Source: JBAYSY01 sp041675885 (GTDB lineage Bacteria > Pseudomonadota > Alphaproteobacteria > Rhodobacterales > Rhodobacteraceae). From it: DNA of 44,082 bases. Position 1 is the stretch's first letter; each line of letters begins with the position of its first letter. Where the stretch lies: assembly GCA_041675885.1 (NCBI GenBank), contig JBAYSY010000027.1, positions 1 to 44,082 of the forward strand. Reading direction: 5' to 3'. Below, one piece after another: positions 7,304 to 17,944 of this stretch. The position numbers and the translations under genes were made by a program. The notes beneath the pieces were generated by a model. It was not told where the DNA came from. It saw nothing but the letters and a program-made list of their open reading frames with translations, and ran no database searches.

Positions 7304-8803
7304 ATGCAGGAACTCAGCCACTGGATCGACGGCAAGCGGGTTGCCGGAACCTCGGGCCGCTTCGCCGATGTCTTCAACCCGGCCACGGGCGAAGTGCAGG
7401 CGCGGGTGCCGCTGGCCTCGAAGGCCGAGCTTGACGCCGCCGTTACCTCGGCCGCGAAGGCGCAGGTGAAATGGGGCGCCACCAACCCGCAGCGCCGGGC
7501 GCGGGTGATGATGGAGATGGTGCGGCTGATCAACCGCGACATGGACAAGCTGGCCGAGGCGCTTTCGTCCGAGCACGGCAAGACCTTTCCCGACGCCAAG
7601 GGCGACGTGCAGCGCGGGCTTGAGGTGATCGAGTTCTGCATCGGCGCGCCGCACCTGCTGAAGGGCGAGTTCACCGACAGCGCCGGCCCCGGCATCGACA
7701 TGTATTCCATGCGCCAGCCGCTGGGCGTCGCCGCCGGGATCACGCCGTTCAACTTCCCCGCCATGATCCCGCTGTGGAAGATGGGCCCGGCGCTTTCGGC
7801 CGGCAACGCCTTCATCCTCAAACCGTCCGAGCGCGACCCCTCGGTGCCGCTGATGCTCGCCGAACTGTTCCAGGAGGCCGGGCTGCCCGACGGCGTGCTT
7901 CAGGTCGTCAACGGCGACAAGGAATCGGTGGACGCCATCCTCGACAACGAGACGATCCAGGCCATCGGCTTCGTCGGCTCGACCCCGATCGCGCATTACA
8001 TCTATTCGCGCGGCTGTGCGGCGGGCAAGCGGGTGCAGTGCTTCGGCGGCGCCAAGAACCACATGATCATCATGCCCGACGCCGACCTCGACCAGGCGGC
8101 CGACGCGCTGGTGGGCGCGGGCTACGGCGCGGCGGGCGAACGCTGCATGGCGATCTCGGTCGCGGTGCCGGTGGGCGACGCCACGGCGGATGCGCTGATC
8201 GAACGGCTGGTGCCCCGGATCGAGAAGCTGAAGGTCGGGCCTTATACGGCGGGCAACGACGTGGATTACGGCCCGGTGGTCACGGCGGCGGCGAAGGAGA
8301 ACATCCTGCGGCTGGTCGAGACCGGCATCGAGCAGGGCGCGAAACTGGTGGTCGATGGCCGCGACTTCAGCCTTCAGGGCTATGAGAAGGGCTTTTTCGT
8401 CGGCCCGCACCTGTTCGACCACGTGACGCCCGAGATGGACATCTACAAGAAGGAAATCTTCGGCCCGGTGCTGTCCACCGTCCGCGCCCAAAGCTACGAA
8501 GAGGCGCTGGGCTACGCGATGGACCATGAATACGGCAACGGCACCGCGATCTTTACCCGCGACGGCGACACCGCGCGCGACTTCGCCAACCGGGTGAACG
8601 TGGGGATGATCGGCGTCAACGTGCCGATCCCGGTGCCGCTGGCCTACCACACCTTCGGCGGCTGGAAGAAGTCGGGCTTCGGCGACCTGAACCAGCACGG
8701 GCCGGACGCCTTCCGCTTCTACACCCGCACCAAGACCGTGACCTCGCGCTGGCCGAGCGGGATCAAGGAAGGCTCCGCCTTCAACTTCAAGGCGATGGAC
8801 TGA
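7304..8803 (+). CDS. mmsA: Methylmalonate-semialdehyde dehydrogenase (CoA-acylating)
   Basis: MmsA converts methylmalonate semialdehyde to propionyl-CoA (and malonate semialdehyde to acetyl-CoA) with NAD and CoA, the last step of distal valine and inositol degradation. The 499-residue length is standard. The segment ITPFNFPAMIPLW is at residues 146-158 and ILKPSERDPSVP at 171-182. The catalytic Cys281 lies in GAAGERCMAISVAV, the acylating-class signature that lacks the general-base glutamate of ordinary aldehyde dehydrogenases. A GGAGG site stands 8 bases before the ATG. It is divergent from a LysR regulator. The other valine genes follow at 9899-12984 in the same direction beyond one opposite-strand gene. 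Confidence 0.95.
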   Translation: MQELSHWIDGKRVAGTSGRFADVFNPATGEVQARVPLASKAELDAAVTSAAKAQVKWGATNPQRRARVMMEMVRLINRDMDKLAEALSSEHGKTFPDAKGDVQRGLEVIEFCIGAPHLLKGEFTDSAGPGIDMYSMRQPLGVAAGITPFNFPAMIPLWKMGPALSAGNAFILKPSERDPSVPLMLAELFQEAGLPDGVLQVVNGDKESVDAILDNETIQAIGFVGSTPIAHYIYSRGCAAGKRVQCFGGAKNHMIIMPDADLDQAADALVGAGYGAAGERCMAISVAVPVGDATADALIERLVPRIEKLKVGPYTAGNDVDYGPVVTAAAKENILRLVETGIEQGAKLVVDGRDFSLQGYEKGFFVGPHLFDHVTPEMDIYKKEIFGPVLSTVRAQSYEEALGYAMDHEYGNGTAIFTRDGDTARDFANRVNVGMIGVNVPIPVPLAYHTFGGWKKSGFGDLNQHGPDAFRFYTRTKTVTSRWPSGIKEGSAFNFKAMD

Positions 8804-8841
8804 TCCGGGCGGGGGCGGCGACGCCCCCTGCCCTTCCCCGC

Positions 8842-8879
8842 ATGCAAAAGGGGTGGCCCGAAGGCCGCCCCTTTTGCAT
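8842..8879. terminator. Bidirectional hairpin terminator between mmsA and the VPLPA-CTERM gene
   Basis: ATGCAAAAGGGG and CCCCTTTTGCAT form a perfect 12-bp stem, with a smaller GGCC/GGCC pairing in the loop. The A-rich and T-rich inner stem gives a U tract on either strand. It sits between two convergent genes and can serve both. Confidence 0.75.
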
Positions 8880-8896
8880 TCCACATGTGCCTTTGC

Positions 8897-9526
8897 TCAG
8901 GCGGCGTTCTTGCGGCGGCGGGCCACCAGCCCGAGCCCGCCGAGCGCGCCCAGCATCAGGAACCCGGCCGCCGGAAGCGGGATCGGGGCGACCGCATAGG
9001 TCACCGTGGCCGTCACCTGCGCACCGTATTTCTTGCCCGGGCTGGTGCCCCACCAGTTCCCCCAGTTGAAATCAACCTCGCTGAGTTCGATCAGCAACTC
9101 GCCCGTGTTGCCGGAACCGAAGTTGAGCGGGGTCGGGTTGTTCCAGGTCAGTTCGCCGCCCTGATCGAACCCCAGGAAGCCCGACAGCGCGCCAACGGTC
9201 GAGCCCGTTGCGGTGGCATTGCCCGAGGAGGGCTGCGTCAAGGTGAAATCCACCGAAATCTGCTGCGCATTCAGGTCGTCCGGGTTGACTGCGCTCTCGT
9301 TCGTCCAGATCGCGAACAGATCGAAGGTGGTGGACTCGCCCACGTTGAGGTTGAAACCACCCTCGCCGCTGGTCGGGTTGACCTGCACCACGAGGCCGGG
9401 ATCGGAATCGCCGAGCAGGCCGATCGCCCATTCGCCGTAGAACGCCGTCGAGGCCGATGCCGTGGAGGCCATCGCCGCCAGTGCCAGCGCCGCCGCGCCG
9501 GTCTTCAATGCTGCCATATGGGTCAT
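8897..9526 (-). CDS. Exported protein with VPLPA-CTERM sorting signal
   Basis: This 209-residue protein has a signal peptide (MAALKTGAAALALAAMASTASA, shortened here to residues 4-25). An acidic, Thr/Ser/Gly/Asn-rich beta-type body with no cysteine follows. The C-terminus has PIPLPAAGF, a hydrophobic stretch (LMLGALGGLGLVA) and the basic tail RRRKNAA. That tripartite tail is the VPLPA variant of PEP-CTERM signals, which are processed by exosortase-type enzymes at the cell envelope; no exosortase is in this window. The ATG at 9526 is chosen over the open frame to 9739 because it starts the signal peptide and has AGGAG 7 bases upstream. The role of the body is unknown. It lies opposite the valine genes on both sides. 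Confidence 0.85.
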   Translation of the reverse strand: MTHMAALKTGAAALALAAMASTASASTAFYGEWAIGLLGDSDPGLVVQVNPTSGEGGFNLNVGESTTFDLFAIWTNESAVNPDDLNAQQISVDFTLTQPSSGNATATGSTVGALSGFLGFDQGGELTWNNPTPLNFGSGNTGELLIELSEVDFNWGNWWGTSPGKKYGAQVTATVTYAVAPIPLPAAGFLMLGALGGLGLVARRRKNAA

Positions 9527-9898
9527 GTTCACTCCTGTCACTGAAGTTCCCCGCTCGATCACCCGCCGCGCACGGGCATCCGGCCATTCCAAGACCGTAT
9601 CCGCGCCACAATTTCGGCGCAATTGGAAATCGCCCGCGGACCGCGATTGCCGGACTTTCCGGCACGCCCCGGCAACCATGGGGAGAACGAGGCACAATCC
9701 ATGCGGGCATAATTTCCCATTAAGAAACAATAGATGCAATAAAGCCGAATTGTATACCTTGCATCAAAGCGCCGCGAATCACCCGCCCCCGCACCACGCT
9801 TTTCCCCATCTCCGCCATTTGCCGCTTCAATCCCGCTGAAAAACTTGCGAAACATTCATCCGCTACCCGGACCCTGCCGGACCAGAGGGAGAAGAGTC
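9527..9898. other. Gene-free divergent spacer with an AT-rich patch
   Basis: This 372-base spacer lies between the VPLPA-CTERM gene (-) and the acyl-CoA dehydrogenase (+). Most is GC-rich, but 9705-9775 is clearly AT-rich and should hold promoters for one or both genes. An inverted repeat GATGCAA (9733-9739) / TTGCATC (9759-9765) lies in it. I see no convincing gene, RNA or full promoter consensus here. Confidence 0.5.
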
Positions 9899-11044
9899 AT
9901 GGATTTCGCGCTCAGCGAGGAACAGCAGGCCATATTCGACATGGCCCATGCCTTCGGGCAGGAACATATCGCCCCGTTCGCGCGGCAGTGGGAAGCGGCG
10001 GGGACGATCCCGAAAGACCTCTGGCCGAAGGTGGCGGAACTGGGCCTCGGCGGGCTTTATGTCTCCGAGGAGTACGGCGGATCAGGCCTCACGCGGCTTG
10101 ACGCCACGCTGGTGTTCGAGGCGCTGGCGATGTCCTGCCCGGCGGTGGGGGCATTCCTTTCGATCCACAACATGTGCGGCGGCATGATCGACAAGTTCGC
10201 CAGCCCCGAGTCGAAGGCGAAATGGCTGCCCGCGCTGTGCAGCATGGAACGGGTGTATTCCTACTGCCTGACCGAACCGGGCTCGGGGTCGGACGCCGCC
10301 GCGCTGCGCACCCGGGCCGACAGGACGAACGAGGGCTACCGCCTGAACGGCACCAAGGCGTTCATCTCGGGCGGCGGCTATTCCGACGCCTATGTGGTGA
10401 TGGTCCGCACCGGCGAGGACGGGCCCAGGGGCATCTCGACCGTGGTGGTCGAGGACGGCACGGCGGGGCTTTCCTTCGGCGGTCTGGAAGACAAGATGGG
10501 CTGGCGGGCGCAGCCCACCGCGCAGGTGCAGTTCGACGACTGCATGATCCCGCACGACAACCTGATCGGCGAGGAAGGCCGGGGCTTCGTCTACGCCATG
10601 GCCGGGCTGGACGGCGGGCGGCTGAATGTCGCGGCCTCGGCGCTGGGGGGCGCGCAGAACGCGCTCGACCTGACGCTGGCCTATATGGGCGAGCGCAAGG
10701 CGTTCGGGCGCACCATCGACCAGTTCCAGGCGCTCCAGTTCCGGCTGGCGGATTGCGAGGTCAAGCTGCAATCGGCCCGCACCTTCCTGCGCCAGGCGGC
10801 GTGGAAGCTGGACAACAAGGCCCCCGACGCCACCAAGTTCTGCGCCATGGCCAAGATGTATGTCACCGACGCGGCCTTCGACGTGGCCAACCAGTGCCTG
10901 CAACTGCATGGCGGCTACGGCTATCTGGCCGATTACGGGGTGGAAAAGATCGTCCGCGACCTGCGGGTGCACCAGATCCTTGAAGGGACGAACGAGATCA
11001 TGCGGCTGATCGTCTCGCGCCAGATGCTGGCGGACCGGGCATGA
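9899..11044 (+). CDS. Acyl-CoA dehydrogenase, probably isobutyryl-CoA dehydrogenase
   Basis: This 381-residue FAD enzyme introduces a double bond next to the thioester, passing electrons to electron-transfer flavoprotein. Family signatures are YCLTEPGSGSDAAAL in the middle, RKAFGRTIDQFQALQF, and LQLHGGYGYLADYGVEKIVRDLRV near the end. The catalytic glutamate is in ILEGTNEIM (about residue 362). The substrate is inferred: the next two genes encode the following two steps of valine breakdown, and the EGTNEIMRLIVSRQ ending resembles isobutyryl-CoA dehydrogenases. The ATG at 9899 follows a GGGAG site; an upstream start in the open frame adds only an Arg/Pro-rich stretch. It overlaps the next gene by four bases (ATGA). 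Confidence 0.9.
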   Translation: MDFALSEEQQAIFDMAHAFGQEHIAPFARQWEAAGTIPKDLWPKVAELGLGGLYVSEEYGGSGLTRLDATLVFEALAMSCPAVGAFLSIHNMCGGMIDKFASPESKAKWLPALCSMERVYSYCLTEPGSGSDAAALRTRADRTNEGYRLNGTKAFISGGGYSDAYVVMVRTGEDGPRGISTVVVEDGTAGLSFGGLEDKMGWRAQPTAQVQFDDCMIPHDNLIGEEGRGFVYAMAGLDGGRLNVAASALGGAQNALDLTLAYMGERKAFGRTIDQFQALQFRLADCEVKLQSARTFLRQAAWKLDNKAPDATKFCAMAKMYVTDAAFDVANQCLQLHGGYGYLADYGVEKIVRDLRVHQILEGTNEIMRLIVSRQMLADRA

Positions 11045-12084
11045 GCGACATCCTGATCCGCACCGAGGGCCGCGCCGGGCGTATCACCCTGACCCGGCCC
11101 AAGGCGTTGAACGCGCTGAATTACGACATGTGCATGGCGATCGACAAGGCGCTGATCGACTGGGCCGACGACCCCGCCGTGGCGCTGGTCGTGATCGACG
11201 CCGAGGGCGAGCGCGCCTTCTGCGCCGGGGGCGACATCGCCGAGATGTATGCGACCGGCACCAGGGGCGACTACGGCTACGGCCGCCGGTTCTGGCGCGA
11301 CGAATACCGGATGAACGCCCGCATCGCCGGATACGGCAAGCCGGTGGTCAGCTTCCTGCACGGGTTCGTCATGGGCGGCGGGGTCGGCATCGGCTGTCAC
11401 GGCAGCCACCGGGTGGTCGGCGACACCAGCCGCATCGCCATGCCGGAATGCGGTATCGGGCTGATCCCGGACGTGGGCGGCACGCTGATCCTTGCCCGCG
11501 CGCCGGGGCGGCTTGGCCATTATGTCGGGCTGACCGGGGCGCAGATCGGCGCGGGCGACGCGATCCACACCGGCTTTGCCGACCATTACCTGCCCGAGGC
11601 CGGATGGCCCGCGCTGATCGCCGATCTCTGCGCCAGCGGCGACGCCGGGCTGGTGGCGGCCCGCGCCATGGCCGCGCCCGAAAGCCCGCTTGCCGCCGCG
11701 CAGGCCGACATCGACGCGGTGTTCGGGGCCGGGACCGGCGGCCCGGTCGATGTCGTGGCGCTTCTCTCCGCGCTCGAGGGCCGGGAAGAGGGCTGGGCCA
11801 CCGCCGCGCACAAGGCGATCGGCCGCAACAGCCCGCTGTCGATGGCCTGCACCGACGCGCTGATCCGCGCGCTCGGCCCCGGCGACGGTATCCGCGAGGC
11901 GCTGGCGCAGGAGTTCCGCTTTACCTTCCGCTCGATGGAACACGGCGACTTTCTCGAAGGCGTCCGGGCCCAGATCATCGACAAGGACCGCAATCCGCGC
12001 TGGAAACACACCATCGGCGGGCTTGCCGGAGATGAGGCGGCGGCGATGCTGGCGCCGCTCGGCCCCGATGAGCTGACATTCTGA
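11041..12084 (+). CDS. Enoyl-CoA hydratase/isomerase family protein, probably 3-hydroxyisobutyryl-CoA hydrolase
   Basis: This 347-residue crotonase-fold protein has the length and C-terminal extension of 3-hydroxyisobutyryl-CoA hydrolases (ordinary enoyl-CoA hydratases have about 260 residues). Motifs include LTRPKALNALN at the N-terminus and the oxyanion-hole segments AFCAGGDIAEMY and GFVMGGGVGIGCH. MPECGIGLIPDVGGT carries the acidic catalytic residues. The hydrolase frees 3-hydroxyisobutyrate from CoA, the only step of valine degradation that needs a thioesterase. It overlaps the acyl-CoA dehydrogenase by ATGA and is followed after 27 bases by mmsB, so the three are almost certainly one operon. 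Enoyl-CoA hydratase activity is the main alternative. Confidence 0.88.
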   Translation: MSDILIRTEGRAGRITLTRPKALNALNYDMCMAIDKALIDWADDPAVALVVIDAEGERAFCAGGDIAEMYATGTRGDYGYGRRFWRDEYRMNARIAGYGKPVVSFLHGFVMGGGVGIGCHGSHRVVGDTSRIAMPECGIGLIPDVGGTLILARAPGRLGHYVGLTGAQIGAGDAIHTGFADHYLPEAGWPALIADLCASGDAGLVAARAMAAPESPLAAAQADIDAVFGAGTGGPVDVVALLSALEGREEGWATAAHKAIGRNSPLSMACTDALIRALGPGDGIREALAQEFRFTFRSMEHGDFLEGVRAQIIDKDRNPRWKHTIGGLAGDEAAAMLAPLGPDELTF

Positions 12085-12111
12085 CGCGCTGACATTCTGA
12101 GGAGGACCAAC

Positions 12112-12984
12112 ATGAAGATCGGTTTCATCGGCCTTGGCAACATGGGCGCGCCCATGGCCGCCAATCTCGTCGAGGCGGGGCATGAGGTGGCGGGTTTCGA
12201 CCTGACCGCCCCGATGCCCGAAGGCGTGACCCGCGCCGAAAGCGCCCCTGCGGCGGCGGCGGGGGCCGAGGTGGTCATCACCATGCTGCCGAACGGCGCG
12301 ATCCTGCGCGCGGTGGCGGGTGAGGTGATCCCGGCCATGGCCCCGGGCGCGGTGCTGTGCGACTGCTCGACCGTCGATGTGGAAAGCGCCCGCGCGGTGG
12401 CGGAACAGGCCGGGGGCGCCGGGCTCGGCGCGCTGGATGCCCCGGTTTCGGGCGGCACCGGCGGTGCCACGGCGGGGACGCTGACCTTCATGGTGGGCGG
12501 CGGCGACGCGGCCTTCGCCACGGTGAAGCCGCTCTTCGACATCATGGGCCAGAAGGCGGTGCATTGCGGCACGGCGGGCGCCGGGCAGGCGGCGAAGATC
12601 TGCAACAACATGATCCTCGGCGTGACCATGATCGCCACCTGCGAAGCCTTCGCGCTGGCCGACAAGCTGGGCCTCGACCGGCAGAAGATGTTCGACGTGG
12701 TGTCCACCTCGTCGGGCTACAGCTGGACGATGAACGCCTATTGCCCCGCCCCGGGCGTCGGGCCGCAATCGCCCGCCGACAACGGCTACAAGCCCGGCTT
12801 CGCCGCGGAACTCATGCTCAAGGATCTGCGGCTGTCGCAGCAGGCGGCCGAAGCCGCCGATGCCGATACGCCGATGGGGCGGATGGCCGCCGAACTCTAC
12901 ACCCGTTTCGTGGAGCAGGAGAACGGCAGGGGCATGGACTTTTCCGCCATGCTGCCCCGGTTCGAGGCGCGCGGGCGGGGCTGA
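12112..12984 (+). CDS. mmsB: 3-hydroxyisobutyrate dehydrogenase
   Basis: MmsB oxidises 3-hydroxyisobutyrate to methylmalonate semialdehyde with NAD, giving the substrate of MmsA. The 290-residue protein starts with the dinucleotide fold GFIGLGNMGAPMAANL (residues 4-19). It has the substrate segment DAPVSGGTGGAT at 109-120, and the catalytic Lys162 in GAGQAAKICNNM. These are the signatures of the beta-hydroxyacid dehydrogenase family, and length and context single out this member. GAGGAGG stands before the ATG. Tartronate semialdehyde reductase is the closest alternative, but the neighbouring valine genes argue against it. Confidence 0.93.
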   Translation: MKIGFIGLGNMGAPMAANLVEAGHEVAGFDLTAPMPEGVTRAESAPAAAAGAEVVITMLPNGAILRAVAGEVIPAMAPGAVLCDCSTVDVESARAVAEQAGGAGLGALDAPVSGGTGGATAGTLTFMVGGGDAAFATVKPLFDIMGQKAVHCGTAGAGQAAKICNNMILGVTMIATCEAFALADKLGLDRQKMFDVVSTSSGYSWTMNAYCPAPGVGPQSPADNGYKPGFAAELMLKDLRLSQQAAEAADADTPMGRMAAELYTRFVEQENGRGMDFSAMLPRFEARGRG

Positions 12985-13090
12985 GGGCAAGCCCGCTCTC
13001 TTGAATGTGAAGGCGCGGGCGACGGAACGCCCGCGCCCGGCCGTTTCTTCCGGTACCAGCCCCGATCAAGGGTCCAACGGAGGGAACACC

Positions 13091-13597
13091 ATGAAACGCC
13101 TTGCGCTGACCGCCGCCGCGCTGCTTCTTTCAGCCGGTGCGCTGCATGCCCAAGCGGCCCAGCCGCGGTTGCAAATCCCGGCCTGCCCGGGTGCGGCCTG
13201 CACCGCCCCGGCCACGACCGCAAACACGACCACGAACACGATCCTGGCCAACCACCGCCCCGGCCACCGGGCGAACCGCACCGGCCCGCCCCGCCATGCC
13301 GCCCCACAGCGGCAGTCGCGGCCGCAATACAACCGCAACGCCCGGCCACAGCGGGCAGCCCCGCACCGCCATGTCGGCCCGCCGCGTCATGCCGCTCCGC
13401 GCTACCAGTACCGCCAGATCCGCCCCGGCTATTCGGCGCGCGGCTGGCATGTCTGGCAGCCGCCGCGCGGCCATCGCTATTACACCGCGCCGCGCGGGGC
13501 GCATTACCGGGTCGTGGACAACACCGTCGTGCTGGTCGATAACAGCACGCTTCAGGTGCTGGCCATCATGGGGCTGCTGAACACGCTGCTGCGCTGA
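13091..13597 (+). CDS. RcnB-like periplasmic protein, His/Arg/Pro-rich
   Basis: This 168-residue protein has a signal peptide (MKRLALTAAALLLSAGALHA), then a CPGAAC pair at residues 32-37. A low-complexity basic region follows in which GPPRHAAP occurs twice (65-72 and 97-104). The C-terminal domain (about 115-160) reads WQPPRGHRYY then YRVVDNTVVLVDNSTLQVL, which matches the RcnB family of periplasmic proteins linked to nickel/cobalt homeostasis in enterobacteria. The middle is rich in histidine, so metal binding is plausible but unproven. GGAGGG lies 6 bases before the ATG. It follows mmsB after 106 bases and a hairpin follows its stop. I see no metal exporter nearby. Confidence 0.75.
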   Translation: MKRLALTAAALLLSAGALHAQAAQPRLQIPACPGAACTAPATTANTTTNTILANHRPGHRANRTGPPRHAAPQRQSRPQYNRNARPQRAAPHRHVGPPRHAAPRYQYRQIRPGYSARGWHVWQPPRGHRYYTAPRGAHYRVVDNTVVLVDNSTLQVLAIMGLLNTLLR

Positions 13598-13607
13598 GGC
13601 AATTTCA

Positions 13608-13630
13608 GGAAAGGTGGACACCACTTTTCC
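13608..13630 (+). terminator. Hairpin after the RcnB-like gene
   Basis: GGAAAGGTGG, loop ACA and CCACTTTTCC form a 10-bp stem with one G-T pair, 11 bases after the stop codon. No long T tract follows, so termination strength is uncertain. It also forms one end of the long repeat that follows. Confidence 0.45.
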
Positions 13631-13866
13631 GGTCGAATTTGCGATATATGCAAAGCAGAAGGCAGCGGCCGACCGCCGGGGGGCCGCTGCAACGCTTGTG
13701 ATCTGGAAGTTCATGGTGCCGAGCACCCCGACGCCTGTGCATGTCGAAACGTTGCAGACGCGGCCGCCGTCGTGCCGAAGGCACGCCTCCGGCGTGACGC
13801 GGGCGGGCGGCCGCTGCCCGGCGGCGCGTGACGCGCCTTGATTGCGGGCAAAATTGCGCTCCTGAC
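13608..13866 (-). repeat. Structured intergenic element, long form (second copy)
   Basis: Read on the minus strand this is an inverted-orientation relative of 4849-5125. Shared blocks are GGCAGCGGCCGACCGC (13661-13676), GGCCGCTGCAACG, a TCTGG-AGTT-ATGGTGC stretch, and the core at 13815-13850. The core reads, on the minus strand, TGCCCGC, AATCAA, GGCGCG-TCA-CGCGCC, CCGGGCA. The centre of the element differs between the copies. It fills the spacer between two convergent genes (RcnB-like and patatin-like). No open frame is conserved. Confidence 0.6.
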
Positions 13867-13869
13867 GCC

Positions 13870-14802
13870 CTACACCCTTCCCCTGGCGCAGGCACGGATC
13901 AGATCCGCCTGCGCCAGCGTGATGCGGCGGCCTTCGTCGATCGCCTCGGCGGCGCGGTGCAGTTCCATCACCGTGATCGCCTGCAAATCGGCGCTCAGCA
14001 GCACATGGGGCGGATCGCCCGCCAGCCGACTGCGCAGGATATGCGCGCTCATGATGCTGATGGCGGTGTTCATCACCTCGAAATAGGGCGGCGCACCGGC
14101 GGCACGGGCAAGGGGTGCCCCGCCCCCCTCCGCGTCGGCCCTTTCCGCGCTGTCCTCATGCTTTCCCCGGCCCATGTTGCGCAGCATCGCCGTGAAGTCG
14201 TGCCACCCCGGCGAGGTGAACGGGCCGCGCGGCACGTCCTCCTGCCATATCAGCCCCGAGGGGCGGCCGTTCGGATTGACCGCGATTACCACCTCGGCCC
14301 CCAGCGCCCGGCAGACCGAGACCGGCACCGGGTTGACCATGCCGCCATCGCACAGCCAGCGCCCGTCGATCCGCCAGGGCGAGAACACGCCCGGGATCGC
14401 CACCGAGGCGCGCACCGCCCCGACGATCGGCCCCTTGCGCAGCCAGACCTCGCGCCCGGTCTGGAAATCGGTGGCGACGGCGGCGAAGGGAAGGTTCTGG
14501 TCCTCGATCAGTTCGGGGATGCCAAGTTCTTTCAGCAGGTCCAGTATGCCCGAACCGCCCAGCAGCCCGCCACTGTTCAGCCGCACATCCGCCAGCCACA
14601 GCAGTCGCCCCGCCGTCAGGCCGCGGGTCCATTCCTCCAGCGCGTCCAGCCTGCCGCCGACATAGGCCGCGCCGACCAGCGCGCCCATGGAACAGCCCGC
14701 CACCACGTCGGGGCGCACCCCCAGTTCTTCCAGCGCGCGGATCACGCCGATATGGCACCAGCCGCGCGCGCCGCCGGAGCCGAGTGCCAGCCCGATCTTC
14801 AT
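13870..14802 (-). CDS. Patatin-like phospholipase, RssA type
   Basis: This 310-residue protein belongs to the patatin family of Ser-Asp dyad lipid hydrolases. It starts LALGSGGARGWCHIGVIRALEE, which holds the oxyanion-hole glycines. The nucleophile Ser38 is in GCSMG and the aspartate is in the DGGMVNPVPV motif. Bacterial members of this size are related to RssA; their substrates are mostly unknown. The frame runs open to 15429 inside uvrA, but the true start is the ATG at 14802, with GGAG 10 bases upstream and only five bases after the uvrA stop. It is therefore probably translated from the uvrA mRNA and may share its SOS control, which is inference. Confidence 0.87.
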   Translation of the reverse strand: MKIGLALGSGGARGWCHIGVIRALEELGVRPDVVAGCSMGALVGAAYVGGRLDALEEWTRGLTAGRLLWLADVRLNSGGLLGGSGILDLLKELGIPELIEDQNLPFAAVATDFQTGREVWLRKGPIVGAVRASVAIPGVFSPWRIDGRWLCDGGMVNPVPVSVCRALGAEVVIAVNPNGRPSGLIWQEDVPRGPFTSPGWHDFTAMLRNMGRGKHEDSAERADAEGGGAPLARAAGAPPYFEVMNTAISIMSAHILRSRLAGDPPHVLLSADLQAITVMELHRAAEAIDEGRRITLAQADLIRACARGRV

Positions 14803-14807
14803 CGCGC

Positions 14808-17660
<2,853 letters not shown>

Positions 17661-17727
17661 GACCGCCCCCGCATATGCGACCCGACAGAGATAGCGGAGG
17701 CTTGCGCCGACTCCAACCGGGAAACGT

Positions 17728-17742
17728 GAACGTTCAGTGAAC
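17728..17742 (-). promoter_or_regulatory. Alphaproteobacterial LexA (SOS) box of uvrA
   Basis: On the minus strand the sequence is GTTC-ACTGAAC-GTTC, a perfect GTTC-N7-GTTC direct repeat, the LexA site known from Rhodobacter and other alphaproteobacteria. It lies 68 bases before the uvrA start. Repression by LexA and induction by DNA damage follow from the known regulon. Confidence 0.85.
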
Positions 17743-17823
17743 ATTTGCCGTCACAGGCAAAAATTCTCCGCCGCCCCTGCCCGGCCGATCCATCACGTTG
17801 CGGCGACTTTCCCCCGCAACCCT

Positions 17824-17855
17824 TTCATCTTGCTATAAATACTCCCGCCGGAGGC
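17824..17855 (-). repeat. Gene-end motif GAGTATTT...GCAAGATGAA
   Basis: On the minus strand this reads CTCCGGCGGGAGTATTT, four bases, then GCAAGATGAAA. It follows lpdA (minus strand) by about 90 bases. Related copies are at 25027, 27613, 35611 (with a facing partner) and 39506. The rest of the 284-base spacer between uvrA and lpdA holds the SOS box, a CAGCGCCGCGAAGCGGCGC-type hairpin and the element at 17885. Confidence 0.6.
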
Positions 17856-17884
17856 AGCGCCGCGAAGCGGCGCCGGGCCCAACG

Positions 17885-17934
17885 CCTTGTCGCGCGCGAA
17901 GGCGCGCCACAAGGGGGCGGGAGCCTCCCCGCCC
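17885..17934. terminator. Double hairpin downstream of lpdA
   Basis: CCTTGT-C-GCGCGC, loop GAAG, GCGCGC-C-ACAAGG (17885-17914) is a long stem broken only by a C-C mismatch. A second GC stem (GGGCGGG / CCCGCCC) lies next to the lpdA stop. GGGCCCAACGC precedes the first stem. The same order, with different bases but pairing kept, occurs beside aroB at 35794-35846. It probably ends lpdA transcripts. Confidence 0.55.
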
Positions 17935-17944
17935 GGCGGGACGC

